From assembly GCA_023410055.1 (NCBI GenBank), contig JAEYQK010000014.1, positions 1 to 17,358 of the forward strand: a DNA stretch of 17,358 nt. The letters are read 5' to 3'. The stretch's first letter is position 1; every line of letters begins with the position of its first letter. The notes beneath the pieces are model-generated. The model did no database searches, was not told where the DNA came from, and worked only from the letters and a program-made list of their open reading frames with translations. The position numbers and the translations under genes are program-made. Shown piece after piece: positions 6,812 to 14,276 of this stretch. Source of the stretch: Acidobacteriota bacterium (GTDB lineage: Bacteria; Acidobacteriota; Terriglobia; Terriglobales; Acidobacteriaceae).

Positions 6812-7630
6812 TTGATCTGCCCACATTGTTCGTTCGACAACGTTGAGGGGCGAAAGTATTGTCGCGGGTGCGCAAAGCCCCTCGCTCCCGAACCATCTCC
6901 GCCACCTCCGCCTGTGGAGGTGAAGATATTAGAACCGAAGAACAGCAAGATGGCTGTGGCCAGCCTTGTGATGAGTTTCCTGGCCTTTCTGGTGCCGGTC
7001 GGCATTGCGGCGATCGCGTTCGGTCATATATCGCGAAGCGAGATAGCAAAGAGCAATGGCAGGCAGAAAGGTACAGCGTTGGCGTTCACGGCGCTGATAC
7101 TTGCTTATCTTCAGGTCATTGCCGTCTCTTTGATAATCATTCCCGTCATCATCGGCATGTGGAGATTGGCGCATTCTGTCGGCGGAGGTCCGAACGAATC
7201 GACTATCCGTGCAGCGCTGGTTGGAACAATGTTATCGGGCGGAGATCCAGACAAGGAACCGGATGCCAGGGAAGCAGAGGTCTTACAGGAACACCTCGTT
7301 GCCGCGCTCCAGGTAATACGCTACAGGGAGCACGAGTATGCGTCCCGAAACGACAATCGCTATGGGTGTGCGCTGGAAATAGGGCTGCAAACCGGTGAAA
7401 TCGAGCTTCGCCAAAGACTCGCCAGGTACGACATTCGTTGTGGACTCCGTGAAGGCGCGTACATCGTTACTGCCGTTCCACGTACATATGGGCCACTTGC
7501 TGCTCGTCTTCCTCTCCCTGACTATTGTGTGGATAGTTCTGAGACTATCTGGCGCTACCCGGTGAAGCACAGCTTCGATCCTTCATGGCACATATATGGT
7601 TGCCCTACTGATGGCGAGCGAGTCGAGTGA
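6812..7630 (+). CDS. Zinc-ribbon DUF4190 membrane protein with pilin-like C-terminal region
   Basis: 272 aa from the TTG at 6812. A C4 zinc ribbon lies at the very N-terminus: Cys3-Pro-His-Cys6 and Cys17-Arg-Gly-Cys20. Then come a Pro-rich linker (26-42) and a DUF4190-type pair of membrane helices (about 47-70 and 88-116) with the family pattern GHISRSEIAKSNGRQKGTALA between them. The remaining 150 residues contain a helix and an EHEYASRNDNRYGCALEI stretch, similar in layout to the globular part of type IV pilin-like proteins (loose resemblance only). The zinc ribbon should face the cytoplasm. The start is set by GGAG at 6803-6806, five bases upstream, and by the rule that such ribbons begin at the N-terminus. 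The GTG at 6776 would add 12 atypical residues. Function unknown. It overlaps the next gene by 4 bp. Confidence 0.8.
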   Translation: MICPHCSFDNVEGRKYCRGCAKPLAPEPSPPPPPVEVKILEPKNSKMAVASLVMSFLAFLVPVGIAAIAFGHISRSEIAKSNGRQKGTALAFTALILAYLQVIAVSLIIIPVIIGMWRLAHSVGGGPNESTIRAALVGTMLSGGDPDKEPDAREAEVLQEHLVAALQVIRYREHEYASRNDNRYGCALEIGLQTGEIELRQRLARYDIRCGLREGAYIVTAVPRTYGPLAARLPLPDYCVDSSETIWRYPVKHSFDPSWHIYGCPTDGERVE

Positions 7631-8364
7631 CGCACATGAACTCATCAGGCATTTCGAATCCGATCAATCGCACTAGACACAGTCGCATGGCCCTGGCTGC
7701 GGTGATACTCAGCGTTGTCGCTTTTATCATTCCGCTGGGCATTACTGCCCTGATACTGGCGTTCTTTGCTAAGCGAAATGTCGCTCGCGATAGCAGTCTG
7801 CATGGTGAAGGCACCGCAAAAGCCGCAATGGTGATCGCCTCGGTGCAACTGGTACTGACCCTTCTGCTCTTGCTAGTCACCTGGGGTATCATCAGCGCCG
7901 CGATTACTCAATTCCGTAATGACCAGATGGTTCAGCACCTATTAAGGGACTATGACGATGAGAAGATGCTTGACCACGATTCGGCTCGGGATGAAGAGCA
8001 GATCGCGGAGGGAGTGATGACGGAACTAATGGTGCTTCAGGAACAGTCATACCGCAACACGGGCCGATACGTGTGCTCAATGGATGAACTTGTGGGATTC
8101 AAGCGACCACCCGAGAGTGTTTCAACACCTGAACTGCGCCTGCTGTACAAGAACACCGAGAGAAAATCGTACGTCTACGAAATTACGCGGTGCTCCCGGA
8201 ATCCTAATGCCATGATCGCGCAGTACACCGTTATTGCTGTGCCTATTCCAACCCGAATGCCAAAGGAATCAGCCATATTTTGTGGTGATGAGACAGGTAC
8301 GATGCGGAGATCTTCCGGCAATACATCCGTTGATTGCATCCTGCATGGCTCGCGCTATCGGTGA
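7627..8364 (+). CDS. Second DUF4190 membrane protein, paralogue of the preceding gene
   Basis: 245 aa; GTG start overlapping the upstream TGA (GTGA), which implies translational coupling. An ATG at 7636 is the alternative start. It lacks the zinc ribbon: residues 1-20 are polar, then two membrane helices (about 21-47 and 66-93) with AFFAKRNVARDSSLHGEGTAKAAMV between them, matching the DUF4190 plan of its neighbour. The C-terminal half has an acidic helix (RDYDDEKMLDHDSARDEEQ), then a pilin-like QEQSYRNTGRYVCSMDELVGF segment and four spaced Cys residues. Tandem duplication with divergence of the N-terminus is likely. Function unknown; the two products may work together at the membrane. Confidence 0.8.
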   Translation: MTHMNSSGISNPINRTRHSRMALAAVILSVVAFIIPLGITALILAFFAKRNVARDSSLHGEGTAKAAMVIASVQLVLTLLLLLVTWGIISAAITQFRNDQMVQHLLRDYDDEKMLDHDSARDEEQIAEGVMTELMVLQEQSYRNTGRYVCSMDELVGFKRPPESVSTPELRLLYKNTERKSYVYEITRCSRNPNAMIAQYTVIAVPIPTRMPKESAIFCGDETGTMRRSSGNTSVDCILHGSRYR

Positions 8365-8598
8365 TAAGGAAGTGGCACCCTCGTGTTATTTGCGGGTATG
8401 CATGGCGAACTTAAGGCGCTGTCAAGAGTCGTTGCCTACTTTACCTCCCGCATCTCTCTCATTCCACACGCGAAATACTTCTCGCCCTCCTGTCGGGTTT
8501 CCACCCCTCCATCTGCTACGCTCGAAGTAAGGCAAAGTGTACGCAGCTGAAGACAGTGCCTGATGAGTAACAAAGGCACACGCCGGCGCGAATGCGAC

Positions 8599-8625
8599 GA
8601 CTGATCAGTGATCAGTCAGATTTTT
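8599..8625 (+). terminator. Palindrome with T-run; also a TGATCAG heptamer pair
   Basis: GACTGATCA-G-TGATCAGTC (8599-8617) is a 19-bp palindrome that can form a 7-bp stem with a 5-nt loop, followed by AGATTTTT. It is a plausible intrinsic terminator for the DUF4190 pair, though 235 nt past its stop. It also contains two tandem TGATCAG units (period 7). Confidence 0.5.
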
Positions 8626-8721
8626 GCAGCCAACTCCTTTAGACCATCAGTCGTACAGAGAAGGGTAGGGGGAGGGGGGTACTCAGAGAAATCGGGTACT
8701 AGTTAGGCACTATGTTGTGTT

Positions 8722-8754
8722 GCTAAAGGGATTCCTCGCTGCGCTCGGAATGAC
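8722..8754 (-). repeat. Dispersed repeat module C, copy 2 (inverted)
   Basis: Exact reverse complement of 3176-3208 over 33 bases, with flanking similarity. Confidence 0.9.
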
Positions 8755-8788
8755 AACAATCGCTCGAGAGGGTAAGAGAATGGCCAGC

Positions 8789-8843
8789 GGCGAGTGACGA
8801 ATTGCCAGCCCGACTGGCCACTCGCCACTAACCACTGGTCACT
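8789..8843. repeat. Strong two-part hairpin merged with a period-7 repeat
   Basis: GGCGAGTG (8789-8796) pairs with CACTCGCC (8819-8826). Inside it GCCAG (8804-8808) pairs with CTGGC (8814-8818), giving 13 bp with a 7-nt one-sided bulge. The right arm merges into four 7-bp units of form NNYCACT (GGCCACT, CGCCACT, AACCACT, GGTCACT; 8816-8843) ending 9 bp from the rlpA stop. It may serve as the rlpA 3' hairpin, but no T-run follows on the minus strand. Confidence 0.8.
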
Positions 8844-8852
8844 GTTGTTTCG

Positions 8853-9395
8853 CTACTGCAATCCGGCGATCTCCGATTCCTCGGCGAACAGCCCGGAGCG
8901 CAGTTGCGCCACGGTCTGAGGTTCGACTACGTCCAGTTCCACCCGCTCTATCCCGTGCGCGCGCATGTCGAGCATCTGCGCTGCACCGTATGAGAGATCG
9001 ATGATTCTGGACTGTGGTACTGGACCGCGGTCGTTTACCTTCACGACCACCCATCGGCCATTACGCAGGTTCGTGACTTTGACGTAAGTGCCGAGCGGAA
9101 GTTGCTTGTGAGCCGCGGTGAACTGGAACATGTCGTAGCGTTCGCCGCTGGCCGTCTTTTTGCCGTGGAAGTGCTTGCCGTACCATGATGCCTTGCCAAT
9201 CTGGTACGGGCGATGTCCTGAATGACGCCGGACTGCCGTCTTGCTGGCCGCCTGACGCGTTCTTGGCTTATTCAGGGCTTGTTTCTGGTTCACCTTGGGA
9301 GCCTGGTTTGACTCCGAGTTGTTCAGCCGACTTGCTGCACCCAGGCTGGGGATTGAAACTAAAATCACCAGCACATGAGCTATTAGTAGTCTCAT
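8853..9395 (-). CDS. rlpA: RlpA-like septal-ring protein (double-psi beta-barrel)
   Basis: 180 aa. Residues 1-20 form a signal peptide. A basic, Gln/Lys/Arg-rich linker (about 30-62) precedes a DPBB domain at about 66-157, with GKASWYGKHFHGKKTASGE, the LPLGTYVKVTN strand, VKVNDRGP (118-125) and RIIDLSYGAA (130-139). These are hallmark RlpA motifs. RlpA proteins are lytic transglycosylases acting on denuded glycan at division septa in some species. The usual C-terminal SPOR domain is absent, and there is no lipobox Cys, so this is a soluble secreted short form rather than a lipoprotein. GAGG lies 7 nt before the ATG. The gene is divergent from thiD across a highly structured gap. Confidence 0.9.
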   Translation of the reverse strand: MRLLIAHVLVILVSIPSLGAASRLNNSESNQAPKVNQKQALNKPRTRQAASKTAVRRHSGHRPYQIGKASWYGKHFHGKKTASGERYDMFQFTAAHKQLPLGTYVKVTNLRNGRWVVVKVNDRGPVPQSRIIDLSYGAAQMLDMRAHGIERVELDVVEPQTVAQLRSGLFAEESEIAGLQ

Positions 9396-9431
9396 GCAAA
9401 CGCCTCGTTCTATCTCAGGTTTGGCCCAAAA

Positions 9432-9612
9432 CCCGTAGGCCAGATACTACGGGATCGAACCTGGGCATGACGAAAGCGGCAAGGTTCGAAAAGACTAACT
9501 GAGAAAGGGAAGCCGCTTTCCTCGGTGTTCCCCCGATGTGGCGGGGTTGTTTATCTTAGATGATCCCCCGCCAGACGCAGTTGGTAACCGCATAAGATTA
9601 CGATCTTAGCGG
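9432..9612 (+). ncRNA. Candidate structured RNA between rlpA and thiD (H-type pseudoknot plus hairpins)
   Basis: Consecutive perfect stems were found: (1) CCCGTAG 9432-9438 / CTACGGG 9447-9453. (2) TCGAACCT 9455-9462 / AGGTTCGA 9482-9489. (3) GAAAGCGGC 9472-9480 / GCCGCTTTC 9512-9520. (4) TGGCGGGG 9539-9546 / CCCCGCCA 9566-9573. (5) CCGC-A-TAAGAT 9588-9598 / ATCTTAGCGG 9603-9612 around a TACG loop. Stems 2 and 3 interleave as an H-type pseudoknot with connectors of 9, 1 and 22 nt. The 22-nt connector is A-rich on the plus strand, and TACG is a UNCG loop on the plus strand, so plus (the thiD leader) is the preferred orientation. The minus strand (rlpA leader) remains possible. It matches no riboswitch consensus I can recall: the TPP motifs expected before a thi gene are missing, apart from an isolated CTGAGA. 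Confidence 0.4.
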
Positions 9613-9693
9613 ATGGCAGGTATGTACCATAGTGTTAAGCTCTTTGTTGTCAGCGTTTGCGCCAACAACCTAAAGAATGACAGGAAGCGAAAG

Positions 9694-10479
9694 ATGCCCC
9701 CGATCGTACTCACCATCGCAGGTTTCGACCCATCTTCGGGAGCAGGCACAACTGCCGACATCAAGACCATCGCCGCACACGGCTGCTACGGTGTCGCGTG
9801 CATCACGGCCCTGACCGTGCAGACAACGCAAGGCGTGAAGGCAGTGCAGCCCGTCGCTCCAGGACTCGTGCTCGACACTCTGGAAGAACTCGTCTCTGAC
9901 GTCGACATCGCTGCTGTCCGGATCGGAATGCTGGGCTCCTCCGACGTCGCAGACAGAGTCGCCGACTTCCTGAGTAGGAACCGCCTGCCCAACGTCGTGC
10001 TCGATCCCATCGTGCTCTCGTCCTCGGGCGCGAGTCTACTGCTGGGCCAGGAAGGCCTGACGATCATGCGCAAACGCCTCATCCCGCTCGCGACTGTCGT
10101 GACACCAAACCTGTACGAAGCCGCCGTACTGACCGGAACGACCGTGACCTCGCTCCCCGAGATGGAGACGGCCGCGACGCATCTGCATCGCATGGGCACT
10201 CCGAATGTGGTGATCACAGGAGGGCACCTCGACGAGGCGACGGATGTGCTGAGTACGGGGGCGGGGGTCGAGCATTTTCGCGCGAATTTGATCCAGTCTC
10301 GTTCGACTCATGGCACGGGATGCGCGTTTGCCACGGCAATCGCGTGCAATCTGGCGTTGGGAGAATCCGTTCGCGATGCGGTATCGGCAGCAAAACAATT
10401 CGTTCGTGATGCGATAGAAAAAGCTTACCCAATCGGCAAGGGAATCGGACCGCCCAACCATCTCTTCAGATTGACGTAA
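9694..10479 (+). CDS. thiD: Hydroxymethylpyrimidine/phosphomethylpyrimidine kinase ThiD
   Basis: 261 aa ribokinase-fold enzyme that phosphorylates HMP and HMP-P to HMP-PP for thiamine synthesis. Motifs: TIAGFDPSSGAGTTADIKT (7-25), RIGMLG (76-81), DPI (104-106), TPNLYEA (137-143), and the anion-hole/catalytic segment STHGTGC with Cys210. The ATG at 9694 is preferred: AGGAAG (9682-9687) gives a proper ribosome-binding site, and ThiD proteins normally begin a few residues before TIAG. The in-frame ATG at 9613 directly abuts a stable hairpin and would add 27 non-homologous residues. In the leader a further hairpin, TTGTTG/CAACAA (9644-9668), lies before the Shine-Dalgarno sequence. No other thi gene is nearby. 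Its stop is separated by one base from the stop of the convergent TPR gene. Confidence 0.92.
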   Translation: MPPIVLTIAGFDPSSGAGTTADIKTIAAHGCYGVACITALTVQTTQGVKAVQPVAPGLVLDTLEELVSDVDIAAVRIGMLGSSDVADRVADFLSRNRLPNVVLDPIVLSSSGASLLLGQEGLTIMRKRLIPLATVVTPNLYEAAVLTGTTVTSLPEMETAATHLHRMGTPNVVITGGHLDEATDVLSTGAGVEHFRANLIQSRSTHGTGCAFATAIACNLALGESVRDAVSAAKQFVRDAIEKAYPIGKGIGPPNHLFRLT

Positions 10480-10480
10480 T

Positions 10481-11635
10481 CTACTGCTGCGGAGGTTGAG
10501 GCTGATCTGTCGTGTCCGGCGCAGGCGTTGTTTGCGGTTCCACCACCCGCGCGTTGTCGCGACGCTTCAACTCGATCGGCCCTCCCTGACGCGCACGCGC
10601 TTCTCGTTCTTGTTCCATGCGCGCTGCTACCTTATCGTCGCCGATGTTCGCGACCTCGCGGATGCGGCGGCCTTCCATGTCGCGGCGGCTTGCGACATCT
10701 ACACGTGCACCGTTGCCACGCGCCTCGGCGGACTTCTCGTAATAATAGTTCGCGGTCTCGCGGTCGCCGTCCATCTCGGCGACAAAGCCCATATTGTTCA
10801 GCGTGAATGCATTGTCAGGATCGAGCTTATACGCCTGCTCAAAGTAGTTGCGGGCCGCGCGGCGATCATTGCGATTCAGGGCAGATACACCTTCTAGGTT
10901 CAGTCGTGCGACGCGTTCGGAAGGAGACTCGGCTTTGCGCAGGATTTTCTGCAACTTCTTTGCGTTTTCCGATGCCACATCGCTTATCGGCTGACCGCGC
11001 CAGTCTTTGTTGAGCGTGACGACGACCGGCTCGCTGGAAGCGAGATTTGCAGCGGAAGTGTAAAAGCCGAGCGCCGCATCGAGTTCGCCTTCTTTCTCCT
11101 TTGCATAGCCAATGTTGTTGAGGGTAAAAGGATTCTTGGGATCAAGCGCGAGAGCCTTCTGGAGCAGCATGTCGGCTTCAGGGGCACGGTCCTTGCGCAA
11201 CAAGTTGATCGCTTCAACGTTGATGCGATTGATCTGCATACCAGTGTCGGCGGCGTTTCCTGCGACTTTCGCTACCGGCTTGCCTTTCACGGTCTCGTCG
11301 TTGCTGGCGTCGATTGTGGCGTCGGAGCGCTGCTGTGCGGCCAGTTCGTAATAGCGCTGTGCGCGATCGATCTCGCCCTCAAGTTCCGCGATGTAGCCAA
11401 GGTTGTTGAGCGTGAATGGGTCATCGGGATCCAGCAGGTAGGCCCTGTAGAAGAGCTTTTTTGCTTTGTCGTAATCGTGACGCTCCACCGCCTTGACGCC
11501 GTCACGGTTGAGTTGCTGGACAGGTGTTGCTTTCGTGCGCTTTGGGATACTAATGCGGATGTCCTTCGCTTCGACAGCAGTGGCTGCGACCAGCACGATG
11601 GTGCAGACCAGAGCAGCTAGGGGACGAAAACTCAT
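10481..11635 (-). CDS. Secreted tetratricopeptide-repeat protein with three duplicated cassettes
   Basis: 384 aa. Signal peptide 1-23 (VEAKD cleavage region). Three near-equivalent TPR cassettes lie at about 41-103, 136-198 and 243-305. Each has LN-x-(D/E)GV-type helices and the repeated core LDPxxxFTLNNxG(Y/F). Each is followed by a spacer carrying a G-x-(P/R)-(V/I)-xx-VA motif (GKPVAKVA 118, GQPISDVA 214, GRRIREVA 322). The C-terminus is charged, then Pro/Gln/Thr-rich (365-384). TPRs bind peptides or partners; here it is probably a periplasmic or secreted scaffold, partner unknown. The start at 11635 is set by GGAGG four bases upstream and by the signal peptide; a longer frame to 11677 would place a charged stretch before it. 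The 257 bp between it and the divergent gene at 11893 show no clear sites. Confidence 0.85.
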   Translation of the reverse strand: MSFRPLAALVCTIVLVAATAVEAKDIRISIPKRTKATPVQQLNRDGVKAVERHDYDKAKKLFYRAYLLDPDDPFTLNNLGYIAELEGEIDRAQRYYELAAQQRSDATIDASNDETVKGKPVAKVAGNAADTGMQINRINVEAINLLRKDRAPEADMLLQKALALDPKNPFTLNNIGYAKEKEGELDAALGFYTSAANLASSEPVVVTLNKDWRGQPISDVASENAKKLQKILRKAESPSERVARLNLEGVSALNRNDRRAARNYFEQAYKLDPDNAFTLNNMGFVAEMDGDRETANYYYEKSAEARGNGARVDVASRRDMEGRRIREVANIGDDKVAARMEQEREARARQGGPIELKRRDNARVVEPQTTPAPDTTDQPQPPQQ

Positions 11636-11892
11636 GATGCCTCCGCGGCGGGAGCGACGTGTGCACGAACACAACACTTTCAGTATTCGCCGCTACACGC
11701 CGCTGAACTCGCGAGTGCTACTAACGCCGCTTTTGATCGGATTTGATGGCGCGAGTGGAAGCGGTGTTTGCTGGGGGCACTCGCGCGGCGGCAGAAAAAC
11801 GTAAGCTGGCCTGAATTGAGCGCATTCTTCGCCACTGGACCGCTACCACGGTGCGCATGGCTCGCATCAAAGCCAAATCAGGAACACGAGCT

Positions 11893-12798
11893 ATGAAGTC
11901 AGTTACCAAAGTCTTGCTCTTGGCATTGTTCTGTGGCTACACAGCTTTCGCTCAGTCTTCGACTCAACAGCAGCAAGGACCTTCTAGCATTGCTGCTCCT
12001 TCCACTTCGGTACCATCGAATCCTTTCGGAACGGCGGTAGACAACGATGCGGATCCTCTCATGGATCTGCCAACGCTGCCGAAAGGCAACGTATCCCTGG
12101 TTGGTGGCAAGGTTGTTGGTGTTGATCGTGTCCGTGACCGGTTGACCGTCGAGGCATTTGGTGGCAAGAAGATGAAGTTCTCCTTTGACGAACGTACTCA
12201 CATTTATCGCGACGGTGTGGAGACCACGCAGATGGGGATCCGCAAAGGCGATCGCGTGTATGTGGATACACAGCTGGTCGGAACGACCATCTTTGCGCGC
12301 AACATTCGCGTGGGGACTAGATCGGGTCCGGCATACGCCCAGGGGCAGATCGAAGGCTACGATCCGGGTAGAAGGACAGTCGTAATAAGAGACTCGCTCT
12401 CGTCAGAATCAGTGGCGTTTCGGCTGACTCCTAACACGGTGGTTACGGGAAAAGCATCGTCAGCTTCTGATCTCCGGGAAGGTGCGCTCGTAAACGTGAA
12501 GTTCGCACCCGATTCGGGCAAGAACGGCATCGCCCAAGAAATTACTGTCACGGCCCGACCAGGTGAGACATTCACGTTCGCGGGGCGTGTGACCTATTTG
12601 GACTTGCGAGCGGCGAAACTTGCGGTCCAGAACCAGACGGACGGCAAGACGTACGAGATTCAGTTCGATCCAGCACGCGGTAATTACGAGAACTTGGGCG
12701 TTGATGCGGACGTTAACGTTTCGGCGCAGTTCGACGGCAAAGACTACATAGCCCGGCAAATCACGGTTACTCAGGCCAGAGACTCGGGAACAAGGTAG
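11893..12798 (+). CDS. Secreted protein with three DUF5666-like beta modules
   Basis: 301 aa. Signal peptide 1-21 (AFAQSS). A Ser/Gln/Pro-rich spacer (22-66) leads to three consecutive OB-like modules: about 68-140 (GKVVGVDRVRDRLTVEAFGG ... GDRVYVDTQLVGTTIFARNIRV), 148-221 (GQIEGYDPGRRTVVIRD ... VNVKF ... AQEITVTA) and 227-294 (GRVTYLDLRAAKLAVQNQ ... DVNVSAQFDGKDYIARQITVTQ). Each module has the DUF5666 pattern: G-x-V/I opening, an x-V-x strand and a final A-R/Q-x-I-x-V strand. Such proteins are common in acidobacteria, function unknown. The ATG at 11893 is supported by AGGA at 11880-11883 and the signal peptide. The frame is open further up to a GTG at 11851, but the added residues are not signal-like. 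Confidence 0.85.
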   Translation: MKSVTKVLLLALFCGYTAFAQSSTQQQQGPSSIAAPSTSVPSNPFGTAVDNDADPLMDLPTLPKGNVSLVGGKVVGVDRVRDRLTVEAFGGKKMKFSFDERTHIYRDGVETTQMGIRKGDRVYVDTQLVGTTIFARNIRVGTRSGPAYAQGQIEGYDPGRRTVVIRDSLSSESVAFRLTPNTVVTGKASSASDLREGALVNVKFAPDSGKNGIAQEITVTARPGETFTFAGRVTYLDLRAAKLAVQNQTDGKTYEIQFDPARGNYENLGVDADVNVSAQFDGKDYIARQITVTQARDSGTR

Positions 12799-12808
12799 AA
12801 GCCAGATC

Positions 12809-12835
12809 TCGCGGCGGATACCTTGTCCGCCGCGA
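12809..12835. terminator. Bidirectional hairpin between convergent genes
   Basis: TCGCGGCGGA (12809-12818), TACCTTG loop, TCCGCCGCGA (12826-12835): 10 perfect base pairs in the 62-bp gap between the DUF5666-like gene and metY. There is no marked T-run on either side, but position and strength suit a shared terminator. Confidence 0.65.
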
Positions 12836-12860
12836 TCATCCGACTCTTGGGTGGTTGCTC

Positions 12861-14180
12861 CTAGACTGCTCCTGCCGTTTTCTTTGAGGCAGCGCTCTTT
12901 GTCAGCGCGTGATCGAGGTCCGCGAGAATGTCATTGATATCCTCGATGCCGATCGAAAGTCGCACCAGATCGGGCGTCACACCGGTCGACAACTGCTCTT
13001 CAGAACTCAGTTGCTGATGCGTTGTTGATGCCGGATGGATCACCAGCGACTTCGCATCACCAATGTTCGCCAGCAAGCTGAACAGCTTCAAGTTGTTGAT
13101 GAAGGCCTTGCCCGCTTCAAATCCACCACGGATGCCGAACGTCAGCAATGCGCCGCGACCATGCGGCAAGTATTTCTTCGCGAGCTCGTTGTACTTACTC
13201 GACGCCAGTCCTGGGTAGTTAACCCATGCCACTTCCTTGTGTTTTTCCAGGAACTGCGCGACTGCAAGTGCGTTTTCGGAGTGCCGCTGCATGCGCAGAT
13301 GTAATGTCTCGGCGCCCTGCAACAGCAGGAAAGAATTAAACGGCGATAGGCAAGCACCCGTGTCACGCAGTCCCTGTACGCGTGCTTTCAGGATGAACGC
13401 CAGCGGCCCGAAAGCTTCGGTGAACGATACGCCGTGGTACGAGGGATCTGGGTTTACAAAATCAGGGAAGCGGCCCGAAGCTTTCCAGTCGAAGTTGCCG
13501 CCGTCAACAATAACGCCGCCTATGGACGTTCCATGCCCGCCGATGAACTTCGTCGCCGACTCCACAACTATGTCAGCGCCCCACTGTATCGGTCTACAGA
13601 GCGCCGGAGAGGGCGTGGTGTTGTCAATGATGAGGGGAACACCGTGTGAGTGTGCAATCTCGGCCAGCTTTTCGATGTCGATAATGTCAAGCTTCGGATT
13701 GCCTTCGGTCTCCGTGTACAGTGCCTTGGTCTTGTTGTTGATGGCATTGCGCAGACCGTCATAGTCCGCTCCGTCCACGAACCGGACCTTTATCCCCAGC
13801 TTCGGCAGCGTGTAATGGAATAGGTTATAGGTTCCGCCGTACAGCGAAGTCGTGGAGACGATTTCGTCGCCGGCGTTGGCCAGCGTTGTGATTGCTAGCG
13901 TGGCCGCAGCCTGGCCCGACGAGACTGCCAACGCCGCCGCTCCGCCTTCTAGTGCCGCAATGCGCTTTTCGAAGACGTCGGTAGTTGGGTTCATGATCCG
14001 CGTGTAGATATTGCCGAACTCCTTCAATGCGAACAGTCGCCCGGCATGATCGGCGTCGTTGAAAACATAGGACGTCGTCTGGTAGATCGGAACCGCGCGG
14101 GAATTCGTAGTGGGATCGGGTTGCTGTCCGCCATGAACGGCCAACGTTGCTAGACCAAGCTGCTTTTCTTCTTGCGACAT
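12861..14180 (-). CDS. metY: O-acetylhomoserine aminocarboxypropyltransferase (sulfhydrylase) MetY
   Basis: 439 aa PLP enzyme of the Cys/Met-metabolism family that makes homocysteine from O-acetyl-L-homoserine and sulfide. The length suits MetY, longer than MetB/MetC/MetZ (about 380-400). Key residues: YTRIMNPT (59-66, phosphate-binding Tyr and Arg), SSGQAA (87-92), IIDNT with Asp186 contacting the PLP ring, and SATKFIGGHGTSIGG with Lys211 as the Schiff-base lysine. The N-terminal LATLAVHGGQQPDPTTNSRAVPIYQTTSYVF is typical of the family. AGGAG lies 6 nt before the ATG. There is no partner acetyltransferase gene (metX) next to it in this window. The 96-bp leader to the upstream gene is too short for a SAM riboswitch and shows none, so it may be co-transcribed with the barrel protein or have its own promoter. 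Confidence 0.94.
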   Translation of the reverse strand: MSQEEKQLGLATLAVHGGQQPDPTTNSRAVPIYQTTSYVFNDADHAGRLFALKEFGNIYTRIMNPTTDVFEKRIAALEGGAAALAVSSGQAAATLAITTLANAGDEIVSTTSLYGGTYNLFHYTLPKLGIKVRFVDGADYDGLRNAINNKTKALYTETEGNPKLDIIDIEKLAEIAHSHGVPLIIDNTTPSPALCRPIQWGADIVVESATKFIGGHGTSIGGVIVDGGNFDWKASGRFPDFVNPDPSYHGVSFTEAFGPLAFILKARVQGLRDTGACLSPFNSFLLLQGAETLHLRMQRHSENALAVAQFLEKHKEVAWVNYPGLASSKYNELAKKYLPHGRGALLTFGIRGGFEAGKAFINNLKLFSLLANIGDAKSLVIHPASTTHQQLSSEEQLSTGVTPDLVRLSIGIEDINDILADLDHALTKSAASKKTAGAV

Positions 14181-14276
14181 GTTTTCTCCTCGTGGAACTT
14201 GTTTATCGAATCTCGTTTTTTTTTGTGCTTCACCGCGTTAAAGCCAACAGCATGCTCGAAGGGGAACTGCCGCGAA

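Larger units (their letters stand above)
8365..8852. other. 488-bp noncoding region between DUF4190 pair and rlpA, rich in repeats
   Basis: No convincing gene. It holds a G-rich tract (about 8664-8679), GGTACTAGTTA (8695-8705), module C inverted (8722-8754) and the two period-7 elements listed separately. Bases 8365-8590 show nothing recognisable. Confidence 0.6.

Noticed and set aside
9453..9492. tRNA-like GGTTCGA T-loop sequences on both strands
   Set aside because: They are the two arms of an inverted repeat; no T-stem pairing, anticodon arm or acceptor stem can be built.
9495..9520. CTGAGA in front of thiD as part of a TPP riboswitch
   Set aside because: The rest of the THI element (the GAACCTGAT region, the GCGTAGGGA end) is absent in correct spacing.
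9396..9612. c-di-AMP (ydaO) or c-di-GMP (GEMM) riboswitch before rlpA
   Set aside because: A GGGGGAAC stretch is present on minus, but the conserved GGGGTGAATC, CCGTCAGCTAAC or GACGCAAAGC blocks are not.
14181..14276. SAM riboswitch upstream of metY
   Set aside because: Only 96 bp, no SAM-I/II signature and no terminator hairpin.
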